In this document: positions 7,309-12,730 of the stretch, piece by piece
Layout: each line of letters starts with the position of its first letter
Numbering within the stretch: the first letter of the stretch is position 1
Assembly: GCF_905212365.1 (NCBI RefSeq)
Contig: NZ_CAJMEH010000063.1
Location: 1-12,730 of the forward strand
Direction of reading: 5' to 3'
DNA from: an uncultured Phascolarctobacterium sp.
Lineage (GTDB): Bacteria > Bacillota > Negativicutes > Acidaminococcales > Acidaminococcaceae
DNA length: 12,730 nucleotides
Notes under the pieces: generated by a model
The model's input: the letters and a program-made list of their open reading frames with translations, nothing else
Told to the model about the DNA's origin: nothing
The model's database searches: none
Made by a program: the position numbers and the translations under genes

Positions 7309-9108
7309 TCAATCCATCTTCAAAATCGCCATGAAGGCTTCCTGCGGCAGCTCCACGCTGCCCACCTGCTTCATGCGCTTCTTGCCTTCCTTTTGCTTTT
7401 CCAAAAGCTTGCGCTTACGGCTGATATCGCCTCCGTAGCACTTGGCCAAAACATCCTTGCGCATAGCGCGCACATTTTCGCGGGCGATAACCTTATTGCC
7501 GATAGCGGCCTGCACGGGAATTTCAAACATCTGCCGAGGAATCAGGCTGCGCAGCTTTTCCACCAGCTGGCGGCCGCGCACCTGAGCGCTGTCCTTATGC
7601 ACAATGGCGGACAAAGCGTCCACAGGGTCGCCGTTCAGCAGAATATCCACCTTCACCAGATTAGAATAGCGATAGCCGCTCAGCTCGTAATCCAAAGAAG
7701 CGTAGCCGCGGGTCGCCGATTTCAAACGGTCAAAATAGTCGAAAATAATCTCGCTCAAGGGCAGCGCATAGTGAATCATCACGCGAGTATCATCCAGATA
7801 AGTCATATTATCGTACTCGCCGCGCTTTTCCTGGCTCAGCTCCATGACCGCGCCCACATAATCCTTAGGGACGATAATCGTCGCATTGACGTAAGGCTCC
7901 TCCACATGGTCGATAAGCGTCGGGTCGGGGAATAAAGAAGGATTATCAACCATCTCCACCTCGCCGTTAGTGCGGAAAACCTCGTAAATTACGTTGGGAG
8001 CCGTGGTAATCAGGCTCAAATTATATTCGCGCTCCAAGCGCTCCTTGATAACGTCCATGTGCAGCAGTCCCAAAAAGCCGCAGCGGAAGCCGAAGCCCAG
8101 CGCCGTAGAAGTTTCCGGTTCAAAAACCAGCGAAGCGTCGTTCAGCTGCAGCTTTTCCAAGGCGTCGCGCAGATTGTCGTAATCGGAGTTTTCTACAGGG
8201 TACAGGCCGCAGTACACCATGGGCGTAGCCTTGCGATAGCCCGGCAGCGCCCGCTCCGCCGGATTGTTGGCGTCCGTAACCGTATCGCCTACGCGGGCGT
8301 CCTTCACGTTTTTAATGCTGGCGGCAAAAAAGCCAACCTGCCCCTCCTCCAGCTCATCTACATTCACCAGGCCCGGCTTAAAATAGCCCACCTCGGTAAC
8401 TTCAAATTCAGCGCCGGTGGCCATCATGCGTATCTTCATACCCTTGCGGATACGGCCCTCCATGACGCGCACATACAGCACCACGCCCTTATAAGCGTCA
8501 AACTTGGAATCGAAAACCAAAGCCTTGAGCGGCGCTTCAGCACTGCCGCTGGGCGCAGGAATGCGGGCCACAATAGCCTCCAGCACGTCCTCGATACCCA
8601 AGCCCGTCTTAGCGCTGCACAGCACCGCGTCGCTGGCGTCGATGCCAATTACGTCCTCGATTTCTTTTTTCACATGCTCCGGGTCGGCGCTGGGCAAATC
8701 TATCTTGTTGATAACGGGCACAATTTCCAAATCGTTGTCCAATGCCAGATAAACATTGGCCAGCGTTTGCGCCTCGATGCCCTGTGTCGCGTCGATAACC
8801 AGCAGCGCGCCTTCGCAGGCCGCCAGCGCGCGCGATACCTCGTAGGTAAAATCCACATGGCCGGGGGTATCGATAAAGTTCAGCATATATTCCTCGCCGT
8901 TGCGCGCTTTGTAAATGCTGCGCACAGCCTGCGCCTTGATGGTAATACCGCGCTCCCGCTCCAAATCCATGGAATCTAAAATTTGTTCCTCCATTTCGCG
9001 TTTGCTGAGAGTTCCTGTATATTCAATCAATCGGTCGGCCAGCGTCGACTTGCCGTGATCTATATGGGCAATGATAGAAAAATTGCGAATGTGATCCTGC
9101 TCAATCAT
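7309..9108 (-). CDS. lepA: Elongation factor 4 (back-translocating GTPase LepA)
   Basis: LepA is a ribosome-associated translational GTPase linked to initiation and to elongation under ionic stress. The 599-residue length is normal. The GTPase domain shows G1 AHIDHGKST (14-22), G2 within RERGITIKAQ (51-60), G3 DTPGH (80-84) and G4 NKID (134-137). EF-G-like domains II, III and V follow, then the LepA-specific C-terminal domain with GGDISRKRKLLEKQKEGKKR and the ending LKMD. The ATG at 9108 is preceded by AAAGGAG (9129-9123) at a rather long 14-base spacing; no better in-frame start is seen between them, and MIEQDHIRNFSIIAHIDHGK matches the family's usual N-terminus. It is the first gene of the cdaA-cdaR-glmM unit and diverges from rpsT. 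Confidence 0.98.
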   Translation of the reverse strand: MIEQDHIRNFSIIAHIDHGKSTLADRLIEYTGTLSKREMEEQILDSMDLERERGITIKAQAVRSIYKARNGEEYMLNFIDTPGHVDFTYEVSRALAACEGALLVIDATQGIEAQTLANVYLALDNDLEIVPVINKIDLPSADPEHVKKEIEDVIGIDASDAVLCSAKTGLGIEDVLEAIVARIPAPSGSAEAPLKALVFDSKFDAYKGVVLYVRVMEGRIRKGMKIRMMATGAEFEVTEVGYFKPGLVNVDELEEGQVGFFAASIKNVKDARVGDTVTDANNPAERALPGYRKATPMVYCGLYPVENSDYDNLRDALEKLQLNDASLVFEPETSTALGFGFRCGFLGLLHMDVIKERLEREYNLSLITTAPNVIYEVFRTNGEVEMVDNPSLFPDPTLIDHVEEPYVNATIIVPKDYVGAVMELSQEKRGEYDNMTYLDDTRVMIHYALPLSEIIFDYFDRLKSATRGYASLDYELSGYRYSNLVKVDILLNGDPVDALSAIVHKDSAQVRGRQLVEKLRSLIPRQMFEIPVQAAIGNKVIARENVRAMRKDVLAKCYGGDISRKRKLLEKQKEGKKRMKQVGSVELPQEAFMAILKMD

Positions 9109-9156
9109 CGTTAAATGCCTAGCTCCTTTGCAGAAAATATTTTATCAGTACTATTT

Positions 9157-9186
9157 ATTATAGCATTCTTAGCTAAAGCCTGTAAA
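9157..9186 (-). promoter_or_regulatory. lepA operon promoter
   Basis: On the minus strand TTTACA (9186-9181), an 18-base spacer and a perfect TATAAT (9162-9157) form a sigma-A-type promoter, with transcription expected near 9150. It would drive lepA and, by read-through, cdaA, cdaR, the FAD-dependent protein and glmM. A CATTCTT/AAGAATG half-site (9164-9170) lies inside the spacer. Confidence 0.75.
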
Positions 9187-9214
9187 CATAAAAGCTAAGG
9201 CAAGAATGATTCTT
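9164..9214. repeat. AAGAAT half-sites: inverted repeat plus 13-bp palindrome
   Basis: Plus-strand CATTCTT at 9164-9170 is matched by AAGAATG at 9202-9208, a 7-base inverted repeat that brackets the lepA -35 element. The second arm is part of a perfect palindrome, AAGAATGATTCTT at 9202-9214. The arrangement resembles a multi-site operator. It is in AT-rich DNA, so chance is not excluded, and no cognate regulator is in the window. Confidence 0.4.
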
Positions 9215-9260
9215 CATTATATTATTCGCATTGCCAGCGGCAAATATTTTAGCAAACCCC

Positions 9261-9289
9261 TTGCGCAAAAGCGCTGCACGTGTTAAAAT
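9261..9289 (+). promoter_or_regulatory. rpsT promoter
   Basis: TTGCGC (9261-9266), an exact 17-base spacer and TAAAAT (9284-9289) form a vegetative promoter with expected start near 9296. The short leader includes GAACT (9302-9306), which can pair with AGTTC (9290-9294) only if transcription starts at or before 9290, so that hairpin may not form in the RNA. Confidence 0.72.
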
Positions 9290-9324
9290 AGTTCAGTACA
9301 AGAACTATCAGGAGGTGAAATTCG

Positions 9325-9588
9325 TTGCCGAACATTAAATCTTCCATCCGCAGTGTAAAAACCGACGCAGAGCGCCGCGCTAAAAACGCTCCGGCTAAAG
9401 CAGCTCTCCGCAATGCTTCCCGTAAGGTTGTCGCTATGACTGCTACCGCAGCTAAAGAAGACGCTCAAGCTACCTTGGCTGTTGCTTCCGGTTTGCTCGA
9501 TAAAGCAGCTCGCAAAGGCATCATTCATAAGAATGCCGCAGCTCGCAAAAAATCCAGACTTGCCAAAAAAGTTAACGCTATGGCTTAA
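9325..9588 (+). CDS. rpsT: 30S ribosomal protein S20
   Basis: S20 is a primary 16S rRNA-binding protein of the small subunit. The 87-residue, Lys/Arg/Ala-rich sequence begins MPNIKSSIRSVKTDAERRAK and ends ARKKSRLAKKVNAMA, typical of bacterial S20 (three-helix bundle). The start codon is TTG at 9325: it is the only start giving the family's conserved MPNIKS beginning, and it sits 6 bases after a near-perfect AGGAGGTGA (9310-9318). A rare start codon with a strong ribosome-binding site is known for rpsT elsewhere and may limit or tune translation. It has its own promoter and terminator, diverges from lepA and converges on the metallophosphoesterase gene. Confidence 0.97.
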   Translation: MPNIKSSIRSVKTDAERRAKNAPAKAALRNASRKVVAMTATAAKEDAQATLAVASGLLDKAARKGIIHKNAAARKKSRLAKKVNAMA

Positions 9589-9594
9589 TTTGCC

Positions 9595-9641
9595 AAAAAA
9601 GAAACAGCGCTTGCAAACGCAGGCGCTGTTTCTGTTTTTTA
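9595..9641. terminator. Bidirectional terminator between rpsT and the metallophosphoesterase gene
   Basis: GAAACAGCGCTTGC (9601-9614) pairs with GCAGGCGCTGTTTC (9619-9632), 14 base pairs including one G-T pair, around an AAAC loop. A T-rich tract (TGTTTTTT, 9633-9640) follows on the plus strand for rpsT. A run of six A's (9595-9600) before the stem becomes a U-tract on the minus strand, so the same hairpin serves the operon arriving from the right. Confidence 0.93.
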
Positions 9642-9693
9642 TATTTTCATATGAAAAATAGCAGAACGTCTGAACTGTTCTTACCCAATTCGT

Positions 9694-10173
9694 TTATAAA
9701 TCTATAAACTCAACCTCCGGCTTTGCGCCCCGCTGCAAAGTCAGCACGGCAAAGCAGGGCTTGGAGCCGCCGCGAGGGCGAGCCGGGCTGCCCGGATTTA
9801 CGAGCAGCGTATCGCCGTAATAAGCGTTGACCGGCACATGCGTATGCCCGTACACAACTATATCCTGGTCCAACGTCTTAGCCCAATAGCCTAAATCTGC
9901 TTTTTCCTGCCATTGAATATATTTATGCCCGTGCGTCAGCCACAGCTTGAAGTTTTCCAATACTAAAAATTCGTCGTACTTCGCGCCGTTGTCCAGCAAA
10001 TCGCAGTTGCCGCGCACGCAGACCGTTTCAATCCCCGTCAGATTTTGCAGCAGATTAGCGTCCGCCGCGTGGTCGCCCGTATGCAGCCACAGCTCCACCG
10101 GCGGCGTGAGCTGCAATATTTTGCGAACGGCCTGCACGCTGCCGTGAGTATCGCCGGTGATGCCTATTTTCAT
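9694..10173 (-). CDS. YfcE/MJ0936-type metallophosphoesterase
   Basis: This 159-residue cytoplasmic protein is a small calcineurin-like phosphodiesterase. All metal-binding motifs are present in order: GDTHG (7-11, with Asp8 and His10), GD at 33-34, GNCD (55-58), HGH (81-83) and GHTH (109-112), followed by NPGSPARPRGG, typical of the YfcE group. Family members hydrolyse phosphodiesters such as model substrates or 2',3'-cyclic nucleotides with Mn or similar metals; the natural substrate is usually unknown. Its ATG overlaps the stop of the pyrophosphatase gene upstream (ATGA, 10173-10170), so the two are translationally coupled. RdgB-YfcE neighbours are common in Firmicutes, suggesting a shared nucleotide house-cleaning role (inference). 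Confidence 0.93.
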   Translation of the reverse strand: MKIGITGDTHGSVQAVRKILQLTPPVELWLHTGDHAADANLLQNLTGIETVCVRGNCDLLDNGAKYDEFLVLENFKLWLTHGHKYIQWQEKADLGYWAKTLDQDIVVYGHTHVPVNAYYGDTLLVNPGSPARPRGGSKPCFAVLTLQRGAKPEVEFIDL

Positions 10174-10763
10174 TTCTTTTTGCTCCAGATAGCCACCAGC
10201 CTGCGGATAGCTTTACCACGATGGCTGATTTTATTTTTTTCCTGCATACTGGCTTCGCCCATGCCCTTGTGTAATTCCGTGGACCAAAATAGCGGGTCGT
10301 AACCGAAGCCCTCGCTGCCCAAAGGCGCATGCAGCAGCATACCGTCGCAGACGCCGTCCACCTCGTTCAGCACCTTGCCGTCGGGCTGAGCCACGCACAA
10401 GGCGCAGCGGAAGCGGCAGGTACGCTTCACCTGGAATTTCATATTGTGCAGCAGCAGGTTATTATTATCCTCGTCGCTGGCTTCTTCTCCGGCATAACGG
10501 GCGCTGCGCACGCCGGGCGCGCCGTCCAACGCCTGCACCTCCAGCCCGGAATCGTCGGCAATGCAGGGCTTGCCCAATTTTTTAGCGTAATACACCGCCT
10601 TCAACCGCGCATTAGCCGCGAAGGTACGGCCTGTTTCCGCAGGCTCCTCCACTTTATCAAAATCCGCCAGATATTTAATTTCGATGGGCAGGTCCTTCAT
10701 TAAAACTTTAAACTCCTCTACCTTGCCCTGGTTATGAGTAGCAATAACCAATTCCTTTAACAT
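10170..10763 (-). CDS. rdgB: dITP/XTP pyrophosphatase (RdgB/HAM1 family)
   Basis: The enzyme hydrolyses non-canonical purine triphosphates (ITP, dITP, XTP) to the monophosphate and pyrophosphate, keeping them out of nucleic acids. The 197-residue protein carries the family motifs: THNQGK at 9-14 (usual SxNxGK phosphate loop), the acidic metal site ADDSGL at 69-74, GFGYDPLF at 152-159, and KNKISHRGKA at 176-185, which contacts base and phosphate. Length and motif spacing are normal. The ATG at 10763 is preceded by GAGG at 7 bases. It lies 46 bases after the deacetylase-family gene, with no terminator between, and overlaps the metallophosphoesterase gene by 4 bases. Confidence 0.95.
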   Translation of the reverse strand: MLKELVIATHNQGKVEEFKVLMKDLPIEIKYLADFDKVEEPAETGRTFAANARLKAVYYAKKLGKPCIADDSGLEVQALDGAPGVRSARYAGEEASDEDNNNLLLHNMKFQVKRTCRFRCALCVAQPDGKVLNEVDGVCDGMLLHAPLGSEGFGYDPLFWSTELHKGMGEASMQEKNKISHRGKAIRRLVAIWSKKK

Positions 10764-10809
10764 GCCAAAACCTCGTTTCCAAACATTTTATTTATCAAGC
10801 CTCGTCCCC

Positions 10810-12135
10810 TTACAACTCCTCAATCACGCCGCCGTCTATATTTTGCACCAGCACATACTGCCATTTGCCGCGCTTCTTTTCCCGCAGGGCTTCGTCATAG
10901 GCAACCTGACGGCATTTGGCGCACACGCCGCGGGGCAGACAGACGATAAAAGCGCTTTGGTCGCCGAAGCGCGTGCCCTCCGCCGCCGTCTGCATAGTGA
11001 AATAGCCGCCGCAGGCACGGTACGCGCAATAGCGCAGGGTTTCCACCTGCTCCTCGCGAATGCCTTCCTCGTCATAATAAATATGCTTGCGCCGCTGCCA
11101 TACGCCGCCGCATTTAGCCAGCAAACGCTGCTGCATAGCTTCCCGCTGAAAATAAATTTCTCCGGCCTGCTCGATAAGCTGGTCCACCCGCTTATTGCAG
11201 CGCGGGTCCTGCCGCCGCAGCATACTGCTGTCCGGCTCCACTACCTTGCTGTAATCCATGCCTGCCATAGCCAAAATAATGCCGGTATTCACATAGGGCA
11301 GAGCGCTTTCAATAGAATAACCGCCCTCCAGCACGGCAATATCGGCCCGCAGCTTATCTGCCAGACGCGCATAGCCCTGCGCCGTAACCTGCATGGAAGC
11401 CAAAGGGTCGCTGAAATGATTATCCTGCCCGGCGCTGTTGATAATCAGCTCCGGCTGAAAATCCTCTAAAATATGGCTGATGAGCCCGTCGTACAAACGG
11501 TGCAGGCCCTCGTCCCCGGTTCCCGGCAGCAGCGGCAGGTTGATATTGGTTCCCCAGGCCGCGGGGCTGCCAGCTTCCTCCGGAAAGCCCGTGCCCGGGT
11601 ACAGCGTGCGCCCGTCCTGATGAAAAGAAATATATAAAGTATTGGGATCGTGGTAAAAAATATCCTGCGAACCGTCGCCATGATGCACGTCCGTGTCTAC
11701 CACGGCAATTTTGCGGATATTATACTTGCTCCGTAAATATTCTACCATGATCGCTTCAATATTAACAGTACAAAAGCCGCGAATTCCGTGAACAACGCGC
11801 ATAGCGTGATGTCCCGGCGGCCTTACCAGCGCAAAGGCGCGCTGCACCTCCCGCTGCATTACGGCGTCCGCCGCCGCCAGGCAGCCTCCGGCGGAGGTAA
11901 GATGGGCGGGCGTTATCAGCCGGGCAATGTTGGGCACGCCCACGTGCGCTCGCTGCAAATCCTCTATCTGCGCCAAACGGGGACGGTATTCGCGAATTTC
12001 CTCGCAGTCGAATAGCCCCTCCTCCTCCAGCTGGTCGCGGGTATATAAAAGCCGTTCCTGGCGCTCCGGGTGTCCGGGGCTGATCATCCAGTCAAAGGCT
12101 GGAAAAAAAACTAAGCCCAAAGTATTTTTAGCCAT
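10810..12135 (-). CDS. Histone deacetylase-family Zn amidohydrolase with Cys-rich C-terminal extension
   Basis: Numbered from the ATG at 12135, this is 441 residues. Residues about 5-300 form an arginase/deacetylase fold: RPPGHH with tandem histidines H109-H110, zinc ligands D149 and H151 in DTDVHHGDG, third ligand D238 in SAGQDNH, and LEGGY with Y273 as the likely transition-state tyrosine. Relatives remove acetyl groups from proteins, polyamines or small molecules (AcuC, acetylpolyamine amidohydrolase); the substrate here is unknown. Residues about 300-441 are an extra region with cysteines at 342, 370, 375, 399, 405 and 408 (C-x4-C and C-x5-C-x2-C), perhaps a zinc ribbon. ATG at 12135 overlaps the preceding stop (TGATG), with GGGAGG (12151-12146) 10 bases upstream. 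A TTG at 12138 is a possible alternative start that would add one residue. It lies between the hydantoinase-family gene and rdgB in an apparent operon. Confidence 0.9.
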   Translation of the reverse strand: MAKNTLGLVFFPAFDWMISPGHPERQERLLYTRDQLEEEGLFDCEEIREYRPRLAQIEDLQRAHVGVPNIARLITPAHLTSAGGCLAAADAVMQREVQRAFALVRPPGHHAMRVVHGIRGFCTVNIEAIMVEYLRSKYNIRKIAVVDTDVHHGDGSQDIFYHDPNTLYISFHQDGRTLYPGTGFPEEAGSPAAWGTNINLPLLPGTGDEGLHRLYDGLISHILEDFQPELIINSAGQDNHFSDPLASMQVTAQGYARLADKLRADIAVLEGGYSIESALPYVNTGIILAMAGMDYSKVVEPDSSMLRRQDPRCNKRVDQLIEQAGEIYFQREAMQQRLLAKCGGVWQRRKHIYYDEEGIREEQVETLRYCAYRACGGYFTMQTAAEGTRFGDQSAFIVCLPRGVCAKCRQVAYDEALREKKRGKWQYVLVQNIDGGVIEEL

Positions 12136-12730
12136 CAAAAACGCACCTCCCTGCCGCGAACCTTGTGCAGAATGCCTGGCTTGAGCTGCATACGCAGGCT
12201 GTAAATATCGCCACGGTCATAATAGCCGTGTACGGTATTGAAATACTCGTAACTGATAAGCTCCGTTTCATGATCAGGCAGCAGCCAATCCGCCGTCTGC
12301 TCCCGCAGCCATTGGCTAAGAATACCCTGCGCCATAGCCTTGCCGAAGCCCCGCGGCAGCCGCTCCCGCCGTCCGCTTTCCGGTATAATGTAATAGCCGT
12401 CGGTAGTATCCGCCCGCAGGCCAGCGCTCAAGGTGGGACGCGCTACCGCCGCGCCGACGGCGTTGGCTACCATTGCACCCAAAGGAATGTCCACGGGCAG
12501 GCCCATCTCCTCGCCCAAAGCCGTAATCAGACCGGGAGCGCCGCCGCCCACGCCGATTAAACGCTGAGGAACGAATTCCGTGCCGCGGATAACGTCGTCC
12601 ACCGTATAAACGGGCTGCTTGGCCCATTCGTTCAGCATTTCCTGAATCGTGCGCCGGATGACAGCCACTGCGCCGGCAATAATCTGCCGCGCCGTCTGCT
12701 CCGGCTCGCCTCCCAAAGCGGCAATGGCCT
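12135..12730 (-). CDS. Hydantoinase/oxoprolinase-family protein, C-terminal part (cut by window edge)
   Basis: The reading frame is open to the right edge, so the N-terminal part is missing; about 197 codons are visible. The fragment holds IGVGGGAPGLITALGEEM followed by PLGAMVANAVGAAVARP, the ASKHA-like nucleotide-binding glycine motif and helix typical of the hydantoinase A/oxoprolinase family. The last 90 residues (DGYYIIPESGRRERLPRGFG to KPGILHKVRGREVRF) form a tail with no membrane segment. Members hydrolyse ATP-dependently cyclic amides such as hydantoins or 5-oxoproline, or are acetone-carboxylase-like subunits; which applies cannot be told. No partner subunit (HyuB) is visible downstream. 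Its stop overlaps the start of the deacetylase-family gene, so the two are coupled. Confidence 0.82.
   Translation of the reverse strand, partial: AIAALGGEPEQTARQIIAGAVAVIRRTIQEMLNEWAKQPVYTVDDVIRGTEFVPQRLIGVGGGAPGLITALGEEMGLPVDIPLGAMVANAVGAAVARPTLSAGLRADTTDGYYIIPESGRRERLPRGFGKAMAQGILSQWLREQTADWLLPDHETELISYEYFNTVHGYYDRGDIYSLRMQLKPGILHKVRGREVRF

Noticed and set aside
8059..8979. 306-codon open frame antisense to lepA
   Set aside because: Lies wholly inside lepA and carries no domain; explained by the base composition of the real gene.
9283..9528. 81-codon minus-strand frame opposite rpsT
   Set aside because: Antisense to a well-conserved ribosomal protein gene, with no promoter or ribosome-binding site of its own.
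9644..9657. 14-bp palindrome TTTTCATATGAAAA after the rpsT terminator
   Set aside because: Short and AT-rich, lying between convergent gene ends with no promoter to act on; most likely chance.
1..12730. Mobile elements, CRISPR arrays, tRNA genes or defence genes
   Set aside because: No terminal inverted repeats, transposase, regularly spaced repeats or tRNA-like clover-leaf was seen; all large frames fit housekeeping genes.

Overview
The window comes from a bacterial chromosome, most likely a Negativicutes member of the Firmicutes (Acidaminococcaceae-like; an inference from protein style, moderate GC, strong AGGAGG ribosome-binding sites and a glmS ribozyme). It is housekeeping rather than accessory DNA. 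I see no insertion sequence, phage gene, CRISPR array, tRNA or rRNA. All genes but one are on the minus strand, so transcription mostly runs from high to low coordinates.

Right part (12730 to 9694, minus): the C-terminal part of a hydantoinase/oxoprolinase-family protein, cut by the window edge, overlaps a zinc-dependent histone-deacetylase-family amidohydrolase that has an extra cysteine-rich C-terminal region. An ITPase-like house-cleaning pyrophosphatase (RdgB/HAM1) and a YfcE-type metallophosphoesterase follow. Overlapping stop/start codons and short gaps suggest one operon. It ends at a strong hairpin at 9601-9632 that also terminates rpsT from the other side.

Centre: rpsT (ribosomal protein S20, TTG start, plus strand) and lepA (elongation factor 4, minus strand) diverge from a 216-bp intergenic region. 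Each has a recognisable sigma-A-type promoter, and a set of AAGAAT half-sites lies on the lepA side.

Left part (9108 to 377, minus): lepA, cdaA (diadenylate cyclase), cdaR (its YbbR-domain partner), a COG2509-type FAD-dependent protein, glmM and glmS. This is the conserved c-di-AMP / amino-sugar cluster (cdaA-cdaR-glmM, here also glmS). GlmS makes glucosamine-6-P and GlmM converts it to glucosamine-1-P for peptidoglycan precursors; CdaA/CdaR make the second messenger c-di-AMP, and GlmM is known to bind and modulate CdaA in other Firmicutes. The unusual member is the FAD-dependent protein between cdaR and glmM. The 293-bp glmM-glmS gap holds a separate promoter and a complete glmS ribozyme, so glmS should be self-repressed by glucosamine-6-P. 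glmS ends in an intrinsic terminator, followed by the promoter and first 56 codons of an alpha/beta hydrolase cut by the left edge.

No clearly new system is present. The points most worth a second look are the HDAC-family protein's cysteine-rich tail, the FAD-dependent protein inside the c-di-AMP/GlmM operon, a sequence deviation in the glmS ribozyme core, and the half-site cluster upstream of lepA.
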